Shown: in pieces, positions 13,490-25,961 of the stretch
Layout of the letters: every line of letters starts with the position of its first letter
How positions within the stretch are numbered: position 1 is the first letter of the stretch
Assembly (NCBI GenBank): GCA_012184525.1
Contig: WOFQ01000026.1
Coordinates: 412,440-476,439, forward strand
Source of the DNA: Xenoacremonium recifei
Lineage: Eukaryota > Ascomycota > Sordariomycetes > Hypocreales > Nectriaceae
DNA length: 64,000 nt
Direction: 5' to 3'
Notes under the pieces: generated by a model
What the model saw: only the letters and a program-made list of their open reading frames with translations
Databases searched by the model: none
Told to the model about the DNA's origin: nothing
Position numbers and translations under genes: made by a program

Positions 13490-14564
13490 CTAGGAGCTGA
13501 TCTCGACGGTGGCGCTAACAGCTGGCGCCTTGGGCTTCTCGTCTTCCTTGGCATGCTGAGAGGCCTCTGAGGCCATCGCGGCCAGCACAGCGGGGTCGAC
13601 GCCAGTGATGCCCGCCTGGGCAGCGAGAGCAGCGAGAGCCGCCGGGTCGGCCCCTGAAAGGCCGGCCTTTGCTGCCAGTGCGGCGAGGACACTTGGGTCG
13701 GTTCCAGTGGCTGAGGTCTTAGAAGCCATCGCAGCGAGGGCTGCCAGATTTGTAGATTTGCCGGTGAACTTGGGGTATCCAGCGGCTCGCCAGTCGTCAA
13801 AGCTCTGGCCAGCAGCTGCTGAGGGCATCCTGATCATCAGGGGCACGGTGATGTCGGTAGGTGTGCCGAGTGTCTCGGCCTTGTGGACAACGTTCTGCTT
13901 CAGAAGCTCGAAGCCGACTTTCTGGTAGAGACCGAGTGTTGAGGGGGAGGATTCGAAGTATAGGGGCACTTGGATTCGTTCGCTCATCTCGATACCCCAT
14001 TGGCAAAGGAGGGCTCCGGCTTTTCTGCCCTGGTGTTTTGGGTCGACGGCAATGACATGACAGTCTGTAAGTTCGTGTCAGTAGGTAATGCACAGGGGTC
14101 GTGATCTCATCTCAAGTGTCCAGAGCGTGGTTAAGAAGGTTGTCTTGGTGCGAGTGTCTTTACTTACAGATGTGCGGCACTCCACCAACCAAGTCATCAC
14201 GGATATCCCACAGAGGGTTGAGGATCTTCTCAGCTCGTTCCCTCTGCGCACCCTCAAGCCAAGGCACACCTGGGTTCTTTCGCTCCTCGGCCGTTCGGGT
14301 CTTCAAGACAAGGTCGCCCAGACCCATGCCCACGATCTCGCCGGTCTCTGTGTCGACGCATTTGAAGGTGAACTGACTGTCAGAACTATGCCAGTAGGCG
14401 AGTGTTGCTGCAGCATGGGCCTTCTTGAAATCATCATCGATACCCTGGGGAAACAGTATATCGACCATCAAATTGCCCATCTCATCGTGCTTGAAGGCCT
14501 CGAAGTAGATGTCGTAGATCCTGGGAATGTCCGGGATCAGCGCGGGGAGCACAACCAGGACCAT
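13490..14564 (-). CDS. GNAT-family N-acetyltransferase with Ala-rich tail
   Basis: A 323-aa protein with two exons (14564-14168, 14064-13490). The start at 14564 begins the conserved MVLVVLPALIPDIPRIYDIYFEAF; an in-frame upstream ATG at 14654 would add 30 unmatched residues. The acetyl-CoA fold is visible as HVIAVDPKHQGRKAGALL (motif A: Q/RxxGxG/A, here QGRKAG) followed by PLYFESSPSTLGLYQKVGFE (motif B). The central part (GEIVGMGLGDLVLK) is the beta-4 strand. Substrate is unknown. After the enzyme domain the C-terminal ~65 residues are an Ala/Leu-rich 17-residue repeat, then a charged tail. Such tails are not part of the catalytic family. Confidence 0.85.
13559..13747 (-). repeat. 17-residue Ala/Leu repeat inside GNAT gene
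   Basis: The DNA encodes three near-identical 17-residue units beginning at the Asp of TDPSVLAALAAKAGLS, ADPAALAALAAQAGIT and VDPAVLAAMASEASQ, preceded by a degenerate fourth (LAALAAMASKTSATG). Asp-Pro spacing is exactly 17 codons. The pattern suggests alpha-helical hairpins with DP caps. Confidence 0.85.
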
Positions 14565-17500
14565 TTTGGCGGCTAGTGAAACGGAGACTCGGGCCAACTG
14601 TTGAAGAGAGGCGGGACAAAGAAGTTGCCAAGGTATAGCAGATGAACAAGGCACGGAGCGTCGGGTTGTTTGGGAGTGTAGCTTGTAATGCAGTATATAT
14701 ATTGATTAAAGTTCAGACCTCGAGAGTGAGATGTTGTGTCTATCTATTTAAATACTGTGCCACCGCGCTTTTCCGGTGCTCAGAGCTGAGTTATCGAGCC
14801 ACTCGGAACCTCGATGGACGCAGTTCTTGGCCCTGGACGATAGTGTCGGCCACCATGGAACGCCTTCCTTCGAGATTGTCCGGCTAGCACAGTGTCGACG
14901 GCCGTCTCGACCTCCCACCACATGCTTCTCACCCTCAACCACCCTGTGCTCAGCTACGTGCGTGGGTTTCCTCCTTAGGGTGATGCCGAGCTTTCCGGGA
15001 CGCGGCTTGGTACCAAAGTCTTGGCTCGGGCTCGGCGCGAGGCGATGAAGTGAGGTTCTCACAAGCTTAAACCACTCAGGATGTTCCCGAGGCTCTCAGC
15101 CCTCCCACCCCTGTCCAGGGCTCGCTTGCCCCTCCAGCACATTGAAGCTTAGTTCTAGCTTACAAAGTAGGGATAACATGGTAATGGAGCCTCTAGTAAT
15201 CTCGATTGTGCTAACCCCCCCCCCCACTACCCCAGTTGCTGAGCTTTCACTCCATCATAGGAACTTTTAGCTGTTAATCGCTCATGAGTCAGGAACTTCC
15301 TGATCGACCAAGGACCTTTGGTTTCTTGGCTTCCTTCTGATGTTTGAGCACTTTGCCCAGGGAGGGAGGTGTGCCAACCCTGTCATTTTCACCTTCGTGT
15401 TAAAGTTATCTGATCCGCATCCTAGCGCCTCCTGACGGCCAGGGGCAAGGCCCTTAGGTCCCAGTTGCTCCCGCACTGGTCTCGGACCTCTAGCCGAATG
15501 GACCATTCAAGGGCCGATGCCGCAGAAACGGTGGAGGGAAATGTGAAGGAGAATGTGATTGTGGGACTTATCGTGCCTCGAAAACTGACATTTTTAGCTA
15601 CAGCACCCGTCTGGAACATCATCCGAAAGGTTCCCACCGGAGTCCAAAGCCCGTGGGGATTCGGCCGATAGTCGCCTCAGGGATTCTCGGCCCCTTGGCT
15701 CCAAGAAACGGTTTCTTCAGCTGAGGGACGGAGTGGGAACTTATACGGGTTACCTGAAATCGGTTCTCTCGGCCGCCCCCCATGCGGAACCGGCCTGGAG
15801 AGAAAGAGACGACTCCGGCCGCAGCTTGATCCCCCCATCCCACGTTTTTAATCCACACTCGGCCGTCATGTAGCCGATCGATGCGAACAAGGTCTGTCTC
15901 GCTTGTTTGAACAAGCTTGAATAGTGGAGAGCGGAAATGCTTTCCGACTGGTTTCGATTCCAGGAGGGCGGCGAAACTGAGCCGAGAAAGCCGTACCCAG
16001 CTATCGGAACACTCCGCTATAAAGTCGATTATGAACATTCAAAGTGAGAGCTGCTTCATTGTTCATTGCGATTCTGAAAAGAGTTAACTACATTCGGATA
16101 TGACAGGTTTCCGAAGGCATGGTCTACTGATCAAGGCACCAGACCGGTCTTCACATGCAACATCTCACGAACAATGTCCCCACGAAACCCCAGTCACCAC
16201 ACCTGAATTGAGTCACATCTTGATGGAGTCTATCCAGAGTCACCTGAAGGGTAATCCGGTGAGGACTTCCGGATCAGGTCACCAGCATCACAAAATGCAG
16301 ATGTCGATCTGACGCCCGCTCGAAGCTCCACCAATCTCTCCGGTTGACCTGAAGAACCCGGAAGACTGGCTCGCTGTACATCCGTGCCAAGGAGCTTAAG
16401 TGATGGGCCCTAATAACTATTGAGGGCCCTCCCATCCCACTACAGGCGGCCGCGGGCTGCGGCCGGAGCCATCGATACAACGATCAACCTCCTCATCATG
16501 ACAACTCGAGACTCGACTTTGATGGACCATCTCGTCCTAGCAAAGGATTCTCTCATCAGTCCACAGTGGCAATTTGGACTGCTGGTGGGCTTGAAAGGCT
16601 GGTCCAGCCGTGCAGGTACACTCCCCTTTACACGCTTGACGTGCTGTTTGAGATACGCCCTATGTAGTACACCCTAGCTAGCTGGAGAGGGAAGTAATTG
16701 CCAGCGTCCCATGAAGAAATCAATATGAGCCCGGGGTCATGAGCTTTTGCTTCAATACTACCCGCTAGTAACGCTGGACACTCATCCGAACGCACTCCCT
16801 CACGCTCTTGATCCATGGCAAAAGCTCCCATGGTACTCCTTCTACTAACTTTGCACGAGATTATCCCACCCCGTCAAAAGATAATCTTATCAATCAGCAA
16901 CGCCACATAACTGCATAAAGCCCGACGCTAATCATTCCATCGGCACCGCCAGCTCATGGATGAGTCGGTTCATGGACTCTCGCGTAACTCGGCTACAGGC
17001 CATCAACGCCCGCATTATATGGAGACAGTGGCTACCGTGTCTAAAATACTGTGAAAACTATCACTTGTGGCTCGTCCGTTCTTTGCGTCCTCATGGAAGG
17101 AACAACTGTGACGGAGAAATTGGTTGCTTATGTGATGGGGTGGGATGAGCCCGAGGCATCGGCTTGGGGATCGGTAGCCGCGCTCTTTTCAAGCAGTTCC
17201 CGCTTGGTTCTACCATAGAAAGAAAAGACCTAATTACCTTCTCTCGTCACGAAATATGGCTAAAAGAGAATGCGGCTCTCCAATCACGCCGTGCTCCGAT
17301 GCCGCAATGCCAATCCTGACCGGAGCTACAATACAGACAGGACCAATGGTGCGATCGAGACGTCCAAAAGAGGGTTAAATGCGGCTTTTGAAATTCCTCA
17401 ATTATTTAAAAATTGGGCAAAATAATTAATTCCAGCATCTAGATGCCATTTGTATATGAAGCTCTACCAGAGCATTTCGGGGTCGTGTCTAGCAAAGCCG

Positions 17501-18781
17501 ACCCTAGTGAGCGCAGATCCCATCTCGACCAACTGCTCCTTTCCCCAATCGAAACCCCAGATTCGAGAAAAGCTTCAGACCTAAAAATAAGGCTGCGGGA
17601 CTTCCGCGTCTCTCCAGGAATTGACTGAGCTTGAATTAATAACTTGATTGATCTACGGACCTCGATCGGGGATCGTCTGTTGTGGGTGGAGCAGAGAGGA
17701 CGCGCGTCGGGAGAAAGCGAGCGTGAAATGGGACCAGTAATAATGCAACGGAGGGGAAAAGTGTATCAAAGTGGTGTTGTAGGTCATGGAACGTTGCTGG
17801 TAAAGCAAGGGCATCAGTCCTTTAATATGAGGGGCTTGTCTTTTAATTTGAAGTATATTGCTCTGAGATCCCTTCACTCATTGAAGGCAGTCCAACGACC
17901 AATGTTGCATCTTATCTCGGAGCTGGCCAAACACGTCTCCCAAAGAATACCTTTCATCAAGACAGAATATGCGGATAGCCGTTACTGGACAGTTTCAATT
18001 CGTCTCTGTCTCTTCTTATTATTTATAATCGAGGCCTGGCCATCGTCAATGGTCAACTACGCGCGTACAATTGAGCCGGAAAGATAGAAGAGACGTGCAA
18101 GAAACAGCCACACCCGCAGGCGAAAATGCAACATACGGACGGAGCATGGTCATGTGTCATAACGCGTTCTAATAAGTCGGGTATTCGCAAGAATATTGTC
18201 AATCAACGTATGATGCCACTGTCTCTCTCTATTCGACTCCCCAGACGTGGTCAACCCGCGTCTGGACTTGACGTTTCCATCATCGAGCAGTAAGTATGCC
18301 AGTTCAACTTGCCCAACCCTCAATTCTCATGGTAATTTAGAGTTGATCAATTTCTCATCTCCCAAGTCGAAGTCTCACTTATTGGACCTCGACCGAGCCT
18401 CCCGTTGTCTGCATCTCCTCGAGCCAACGCGCAGAGAGCCGAGATCACGTGAAGCTGTGTTACCCCAACATTCAAGCACCGGCTGACCACCATGATTTGG
18501 AAAATTCAGCCATGCAACCTTTCATCGCTGACCAGGAACTTTATTGTTCAGGAACATGTTGTCGTGGAATTTGGCTGCGCGTGGGTAGATTTCCATGTTG
18601 GCGGATTCGGAGCACGATCGGAGATATGATTCCAGCCAGCGCGAATTCGGAGCAAAAACCGAGGCACGCGCGGCTCAACCTCGAATTCAAGAGCAACAAG
18701 CAAGGCTGGGCATTATTAAAAGCACTGGGAGGACCGCGCTGGTTGACTTTATACTGTTCAAGGACCCCATAAGACAGCAAG
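14565..18781. other. Large gene-free stretch
   Basis: This 4.2-kb region has no coding model I can support. Frames are short, stop-rich and lack domain signatures. A C9+ homopolymer lies near 15217. At 15168-15185 there is an 18-mer one base from the I-SceI recognition sequence (listed separately). The part near 17240-17440 is AT-rich. Confidence 0.5.
15168..15185 (+). other. Near-match (17/18) to the I-SceI homing-endonuclease site
   Basis: The bases read TAGGGATAACATGGTAAT. The known I-SceI site is TAGGGATAACAGGGTAAT, so only position 12 differs (T for G). There is no LSU-rRNA similarity in the flanks that I can see and no endonuclease gene in the window, so function is unsupported. Confidence 0.6.
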
Positions 18782-19820
18782 ATGGACGTTCCCGCGGCAG
18801 CAAACGTACTCGGGACCCTCGGCGCGGTAAGAAACTTGCACAACCGCGTGAGAGCCTCAGAAGAGAGAGCTAACGAATCGCAACTCACAGGTCTGCTGGT
18901 CGATCCAGGTCAGTCCCACAGAGCGATAATCAGGTTTACAGCTTCTAACCGTCATGTAGCTTATCCCCCAGATCATTGTCAACTACCGCCGCCACAATGC
19001 GACGGGTCTGCAGCCATCGATGATGATGCTCTGGGCCTGGGCGGGCGTGCCGCTCGGCGTCTACAACATCGTCAAGAACTTCAACGTTGCGCTGCGCATC
19101 CAGCCGCAGATCCTGACGTTTCTGAGCCTGTTGACCTGGATCCAATGCTACTACTATGAGAGCGTGAGTAGCCCGTGCTGACTGCTGATCTTTCGATGCT
19201 GACACGCCCAGAAATGGTCCATCATGAGATCGCTCGCCGTGGTCGTTCCCATCGCCGCGGTCATGGGCGGTATCCAGGCAGGACTCATCGTCGCCCTTCG
19301 TATTGCGGTCAAGCACAATGTCGAGTGGCCCATGACGCTTATGTGCGTGCTGTCCGCTGCGCTGCTCGGCCTGGGAGTGCTGCGCCACTACTGGGACATC
19401 TGGGAGCACCGCACCGTGCGCGGCATCTCGTTCATCTTCGTGGGCATCGACGCGGCTGGCGACGTCTTCTCGCTGGTCTCGCTGTTCTTCCAGCCGGAGC
19501 TCGACGTTCGCGGCGTCGTGATATATGCGACAGAGTTTGTGCTGTGGTGCGGCGTGTTTGCGTGCGGAGGATACTACAACTTCCTCCCCTGGTTCCGGAA
19601 GCGGTGGCTCGGTCGAGGATCGAAGGCTGGATCGCGGGCAGATGAGCCGTCGCCTCCTTCTTCGAGCCACGGTTCTCGTATAGGGCCCAATGGGAACGGC
19701 ATCACCCTGCACGACATGCCCTCGTCGACGTCCGTATTCCGCACAGCCTCAGGCACCTCAGCCACTCTCCGAGCCCGCACTACAGCCCAGCAAGGCGACA
19801 TTAGCTTCCAAGTCGAGTAA
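18782..19820 (+). CDS. PQ-loop repeat membrane protein
   Basis: A 291-aa seven-TM protein of the PQ-loop/SWEET-MtN3-related superfamily. Exons: 18782-18826, a microexon 18891-18908 of 18 nt, 18960-19163 and 19212-19820. The joined first three exons give VLGTLGAVCWSIQLIPQ, i.e. the first PQ motif is assembled across two introns, which is strong support for the microexon. The second PQ-like region is HYWDIWEHRTVRGISFIFVG, where Pro-Gln has diverged to Glu-His. The C-terminal ~75 residues are a Ser-rich hydrophilic tail. Relatives such as yeast Ypq1-3 are vacuolar/lysosomal cationic amino-acid exporters; substrate here is not assigned. Confidence 0.87.
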
Positions 19821-20841
19821 ATCCTTTATTGCCGGTGCCTCTCGGAGAACCAGGATTGTGGGTTTTCCTTGCAGATCCCTTGCTGGTCGAAATTTTACCT
19901 TCCGCCCAAGGTACGAGACAATTAAGCTTGTCTCGTCCCGAGATGCGTGCTGTCAACCAGAAGGGCTTAATCACCAGGAACCGCATGCCGACTTGGCATA
20001 AGCACGGCCTCAAAGCGGCGAGGGCCCGAGACAGAGACATCAAATAGGGTCCCATGCGTGCTATCTGTGCCGCATCCCCATCAGGCCATTGGCGGATGGA
20101 GTGTCGAGAATACGAGAGCGTTGAAACCACGCTTAGCAGAATCCGCCATCGCGCCAGGCCAAAGGAATCGAGAAAAAGTCCAAGGGAGCTCAACAACCCG
20201 AGCCTGGCAAATTTGTGCCGAGCCACGTTGGAAGACGTACGCCCTCATGATAGCGGCTCGAGAGATGTATTCGAAGACGGCCTAGGCAGACGGAAAACTG
20301 GCAAAAGAAATGGGTACAGACCGGGGCCTCTGCGCAATAGGGCTTTGCGGAGCGAAGATTCCGGATCACGATGACGCGAATGACGCAGTCGAGAACGCAT
20401 CTGCAGCCATTCCAGCGCGCTTCCAGGGCGAGGGCTCACTGAAACCCGCCTGGCGCTAGGCGTGCAGGGCAGGGAGATGCACTGGATCCCGCGGGCTAAT
20501 AGTAGCCAACTCTATTATGTCCAATCCCAAGAAAGCAATTGAGCGTCTGTACTCTGTAAGATGGAGGATGCGAGGGTTGTGGACCTGAAGGAGTGAGACA
20601 GACCTAGACCGTTCTGCTGTGCCGCCTGCCAGTCCCCTTCCTTCCAGGTTCCCTTCCATTCTCACATGCACCTCACTTCCCTACCTCTCTTCTGCTTTTC
20701 AATATCTCAGGGACTGAGACTCTGCCGCTGTGACGTACCTGTCGCGTGCCAGTCGGATCCATCCCTCAATTCCTCCTATCCAGCAGGAACAGCCCTACCT
20801 ACTGTCTGCTTACCTCCCAGCCAGGCCATGACTGCTTCACC
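19821..20841. other. Intergenic / promoter of the GT31-like gene
   Basis: About 1 kb with no coding evidence. The last 200 bases before the next ATG are pyrimidine-rich, as is common for fungal 5' leaders. Confidence 0.5.
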
Positions 20842-22631
20842 ATGGCCTCGTCCCTCTCACCACAGCCAGCCAAGGAGCAGCTGGTCGCCTGTCTGATGTT
20901 GAACAAGCGCCTGATTCGCATAGTCATCTTCTCCCTGGCCTTCGCCCTCATCTGCGGCGCCCTGGTCTGGCACGAGGGCAGCCACTTCGACGACCTAATC
21001 CCGATCCCGTACCTCCATCATGATGAGCCGCCACCACAGCATCATGAAGACGAGCATCCTAAATGGCAGCATGAAGAGCCTCCGGTGCCAGCTGCGCCTC
21101 CTGCAGCGCCGCCTCGGAAACGTCCCGAGTTCTACCCCTTCGAGACGACCAGCGCTTTCCGCCCGGTCCAACTCGACATCACGGGCAAGACCACCGAAGA
21201 GCTCTGCGCGACATTCCCCAAGCACATCCTCGAAACCATCCAGCCTGTGTTGAAGATGGGCCACGGCGAGAACCATGAGAAGGTAAACGGGCAATTCGAC
21301 AGCGTCAGCGCGTGCTTCGACGAGGGCGAGCTGCTCATCTTCTCGGACCTGGAGGAGACGGTGCGCGGGCACGCCGTTATCGACATCCTGAGTGACCTGC
21401 CACCCTCATACTACGACAGCAAGAATCCGGACTTTCAGAACTACGTTTGGCAGCAGGAGATGCAGGCGAATGGGACCCTGGACACGGACGTCGAGGCGAC
21501 GAAGCGGATTAATGGCTGGATCCTCGATAAGTTCAAGTTCTTGCCCATGATAGAAAGGGCGTGGAGGATGAAGCCGAGCAAGGACTTTTATGTCTTTTTC
21601 GAAACGGATACGTCAGTTCCCCCACAAGTTTCATGATCTCACGATCATATTGAATGGTTCCGGAATCGTGAAGCATCAACGGAGAGGGCCCTCGAGCTGA
21701 CTCAGTAACTGCAGATATGTCTTCTGGGACAACATGTTCCGTTTCCTTCAGACCTTCGATCCCGACCACCCCATCTACATGGGATCCCCGTCTCCCGGTC
21801 GCGTCGATGAGAAGGCTGACATCAAGACGTGGTTCGCTAATGGAGGTCCAGGCTTCGTGCTTAGCCGCGGTGCTATCAAGGCCCTGCTATACCGCGAGGC
21901 CGGCCCGGATGGCCAGTACCTCGACCCGCCCCTCGCCGAGAAGTGGTTACCGGTTCTTCGGGGTGATCCTTGTGGCGACAGCGTTCTCGGCTGGGCGTTG
22001 TGGAATGTCAGTGTCCCGTTGCAGGGATACTGGCCCATGTTCAACCCTCATCCGGCGCACGGCGTCCCGTTCAGCGATATGCACTGGTGTCAGCCGCCTC
22101 TGACTCTGCACAAAACGTCGCCCACCGACATGGTTACCATGTGGCGGTGGGAATTCTCCCGGAGAGAGCAAGGGGTAAGCTTCATATTCCCGAATATCGC
22201 CAGTCATGATTGCTAACCTCGCCCAGCGCCCCCTATTATACTCAGACCTGTGGCACTTCCATCGCCCCGGCGAGTCCGCTGTCATCGATAACTGGGATAA
22301 CGCGGACTGGGACAGCTGGACGGCTCCCGACGACGCCAACATCGACTCCTTCGAGGCCTGCGGCAAGCACTGTCGCGAGAACGACAACTGCATGCAGTAC
22401 AACTGGCGCGGTCGCGACGAGAAGAAGTGTCTACTAATGCGCTTCTTCCGCTACGGCCGCGCAAAGGAGCCTGAGGCCATCCAGGACAAGAACAAGGACG
22501 GAAAGGTCGTCGGCGAGCACTGGCGCGACTACAAGGCCGGCTGGTTGACGGACCGGGTGCAGGAGTGGCGGGACAAGAAGGAATGCAAGGTGGTTCAGTG
22601 GGTTGGGCCGAGCATCTCGAGGGTTTTCTAA
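20842..22631 (+). CDS. GT31-like type II glycosyltransferase with C-terminal PAN/apple-like segment
   Basis: A 544-aa single-pass Golgi-type protein. Exons: 20842-21611, 21715-22174, 22227-22631. The ATG at 20842 has a Kozak-like context (ttcaccATGg). A short cytosolic tail is followed by a membrane anchor (about residues 29-48: IRIVIFSLAFALICGALVW) and a His/Pro-rich stem. The fringe-type catalytic region shows FYVFFETDTYVFWDN, in which ETDT spans the first intron and stands in the DxD metal-site position, and NGGPGFVLSRGAIKAL, the typical GT31 acceptor loop. The last ~100 residues contain FEACGKHCRENDNCMQYNW, a cysteine pattern resembling PAN/apple modules. It probably adds a sugar to a secretory glycan; donor and acceptor are unknown. 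Confidence 0.84.
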
Positions 22632-22936
22632 TTATGAGGCGTGCTTTCAGTGTCGTCGTTGCTTGGGGGGCGTTTGCTTAGACGGTGCATTATTCCCTAG
22701 GGAGGCTTGCGTGGATTTGGGGTCTGGAGTTGAGGCGGCACGAGTCACATACGAACCTAATGTCTTTTGAACATACCTATCGAACTCGAAGCATTCTTGA
22801 CCGAGATGAGAAGTGTATTGCGATGTTGAAGGTCGTGTCTATGGTATCTGTCCTGCTAACTCCTTTTTGATGCTCCCCGATATGTCTAATCTGGGTATAT
22901 CCGTTGAGAGATACGTACTGAGGGAAGGATGGAAAA
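22632..22936. other. Short convergent intergenic region
   Basis: About 300 bp between the stop codons of the GT31-like gene and the Dal5-type transporter. It must hold both 3' ends; nothing else is seen. Confidence 0.5.
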
Positions 22937-24572
22937 TTAGTAGACGTATCGGAAGTAGGGGTTTTCCTTGTCTGTCAAGTCCTGGAAGGCTAGCTTTGCA
23001 CGCTCCGTTTCATCATCAGGATGGGCGTCTCGCTTCTTGTTCTCGTTGCGGAGGACGAAATACAGGGCGGTGGAGGCACAGATACAGATGCAGTAGCTGG
23101 CAGTGTAAGCGGCTGAATTAGAATCAAGTTCATATGAGACTTACCAGATTATTAGACCGAGCCAGAGGGCCGGATAGTGGTGCGCCTTGGTATTGCTCCA
23201 GACAAGCTGAGGGCCAACAATGTTGCCGACACAGTACGCAACGAAGATGGTAGCCGCCATGAAGCTCTTCTTGGTATGGCCAGCAACGTTGGACATGCCA
23301 ATTGTGATGATCAAGCTGACAGTGCCTCCGAAGAAGCCAGTGATGGAGTAGCCCACAACCGGTGCAGCAGCGTGGTAGCTCCAGTCACTCTTCCAAATGA
23401 TGGCACAGCCCGCAATCACGGGCAAGCAAGTCAGGATCAGCATGAAGATGCGGATGTTCTTGAACTTGGAGCCCAAGTATCCCGTGAGCAGAATAACGAT
23501 GAAGCAGATCCCGCCAAGAGGGAATTGGAACAAGATCGAGTCCAAGGTGCTCCAGCCAAACGTCGACACGATCAGGGGTCCGAAGCCGCTCACGGCACCG
23601 TTCATGGTGTACGCAGAGGCCATCATCACCCAAACCAGCCAAATCTTCACATCAAGGACTGCTTCTCTGAGTTGAGACGCCTTGAACTTGGTGCATCGCA
23701 CGCCAGTCTGGCCATGACGAAGGCGCTCGACGGCCGCGAACCGCTCCTCTTTGGTCAGGAACCATGCCGACACGGGAGAGTTGGGCATCACGAAGCAGAA
23801 CAGGCCGAAGAGGAAGGTTAACGACCCAGCTAGCAAGTAGATGTACTGCCAGCGCTTCAGCCCACCACCGGTGATTTGCGCGAACCCATAGTTGAGCGCA
23901 CCACCAATGATGGTGAAAAGACCAGTCGACGAGAACCACCAGCTCTGTCTCAGAGACTGCTCAGCTTGGGTATAGTACCCAGCCACAATGCACATGAAGC
24001 CAGTCGGAATAACGCTCTCAACGAACCCAAGAAAGAACCGCTGCACATAGAGACCCTTGTAGGATGTCACTGCAGCGGTCAGGAGGCAAATCGCCGACCA
24101 TAGGATCACGACCCCGCCGAGGACACGGCCAATGTTGAATCGCTGGAGTGCAAAGGTCATGGGGTAAAGCCCAGCCAACATGCCGAAGTAGAACAGAGAC
24201 GTCGCCCAACTCAAGCGTCGAGTATCGACGGTGGCGGGAGTCGTGGAGCTGTCGACAACCGTGAGATGGAGGTCGGTTGTCATGCCGAAGAGTACGGCGG
24301 ATCCCAGGATCGCCTTGTCGTAGTAGACGAAGCCATCTGGGTGTTCAATGTTAGAGATCTTGCAACTTGAATTGAGTAGAGAATGCCTCACATCCTATGA
24401 TCATGGCGGGGATCAGGAAGAAATCGATCTTGCAGAGAGCTCGAGCTTCCACGACTGGGTCGATGGCGTGTTGCTGTTCCCCGACCATCGCAATGGCTTC
24501 ATCCTTGCCGGCCGCACTCGGAGGCAGGTTCGCCTCGTTGGCATCATGGCGAGTCTCTCCGTCGGCACCCAT
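22937..24572 (-). CDS. MFS transporter, Dal5/anion:cation symporter (ACS) family
   Basis: A 510-aa twelve-TM transporter. Exons: 24572-24392, 24336-23145, 23096-22937. For the last intron two acceptors exist; the nearer would leave a 32-nt intron and the wrong frame, so I chose the one giving 48 nt, which restores the conserved tail (LTDKENPYFRYVY at the C-terminus). The hydrophilic N-terminal ~50 residues precede IDFFLIPAMIIGYGFVYYDK, the first helix in allantoate-permease relatives. Other family marks are GFVESVIPTGFMCIVAGYYT and the central loop PNSPVSAWFLTKEER. Known relatives import allantoate, ureidosuccinate, nicotinate, biotin or tartrate; the substrate here is unassigned. Confidence 0.88.
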
Positions 24573-25961
24573 GATGTCTGTCTTTGCTTCAGTTCACCAA
24601 GAGTCGAAAGTTGTTGGGAGAAGACATCGTCGGCGCTCAACCTTGCAAACCAAAAATTTTGTCATCGGCCATGATTCTCCGGCCAAGCTCTGCTAGAGCT
24701 TCCCAGGACCCAATTGAAGCACAACTGATGAGCGAATTTATCCGCGGGAGTGCCAAAACTGCGTGACGTCCATTAATTAATCATGGGTCGCCAACAGCGC
24801 CGTTCCTGTTCGAGGCTCGGCTGCATGCACTTGGGCTGTTAGGGGCGTCATGGCCTGGCTATCGCCGGCATTTGGGAGGCTCTCGCTGTGGGCTAGCGGT
24901 ATGATCTGATTGCCGGCTTCATAGGCGGACGGGATGGGAATCCCGTTGGACAATGGGCTTGTTTCCGGCGAGTCCAGTGAAGCGCTGGGGATGACAGTGA
25001 AGTCCACTTGGCTCAGCCTTAGAACTGGGGCCGGGCGCTGGAGTGAGCTACCCTATAAGACCACAGCCGGGATGCCCTGGATTCCAGGGTGTGATGGATA
25101 ATTGAAGTAGGTACAGCAATGAAAGGATTGGACGAAGTTGATGCAACGTATAACATAAATGCGGGATATTATTGAAACCTGGACAGTTCATCCTGTGCTC
25201 ATGATCATCGCGTGCCTGCATTGTGCGCCCGTCGATGCCTCAGGCTACACGGCCAAAGGTGCAATCGGACCTCGCCAACACTCTCCACCACCAGCCAATC
25301 TCTCCTCTTCCTCGCCCGAACCAACCCAGCTTTTGCACCTCAAGACAGCTATCGACCAATTGCGCCCCCTCCCTTGAGCCTCAACTGTAAGTCATTACAA
25401 ATCGGCCAAGATACCAATATCCGATTGCTCACATCATCCCCCACAGGGCGTTCATTCCCGGCTTGAGTTGCAGCAGCTGAACCACCCTCGCCACCTGTGT
25501 ACCCCTCTTGTCAGCGTCTTTGGCCCCCAAACAACAAGGATCCGATGTCACATCGCACCCAGCCTCGCTCAGGATGACCACCAACTGGCTGTTTGTCCGA
25601 GTCCGCGCCCCCCCGCGAACTTGCAGCTTGCCTTGCCCTGCTCGAGCAGCCCGCAGCCGGGCCTCCACAAGAATGGTTGAGGTCGCCGTGTCATAGGCTC
25701 CTGCGAGGAGACGGCCTGGGTTGATATTGCGAGAACCCGGTTCGGCCATCCCGGATTGGTCATGGGCGGGCGAGTTATTGCTTCTTGCAGCGGGATCTGA
25801 GCGGCTTGAGCACACCATGGTCAGCTCAACAGTTCCGCTCCAGCTGAGTGCGGCTGCCGCGCGAAGTCGTTAAATATGACCCTGTGTACTCCGTACCCGG
25901 GGCGCATATCCCGTTCTCCCTCATTCAGGCCCCTCTGGACTCGACCTGCGATTCTGTCAAG
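24573..25961. other. Intergenic between divergent genes
   Basis: Promoters of the Dal5-type transporter and the CorA gene. TACTCCGTA occurs at 25887-25895, about 70 bases before the CorA ATG. An in-frame GTG-initiated extension of the CorA frame here was not accepted. Confidence 0.5.

Noticed and set aside
1584..14564. Secondary-metabolite cluster containing the O-methyltransferase
   Set aside because: No polyketide synthase, NRPS, terpene synthase or P450 is present in the window; the methyltransferase stands alone.
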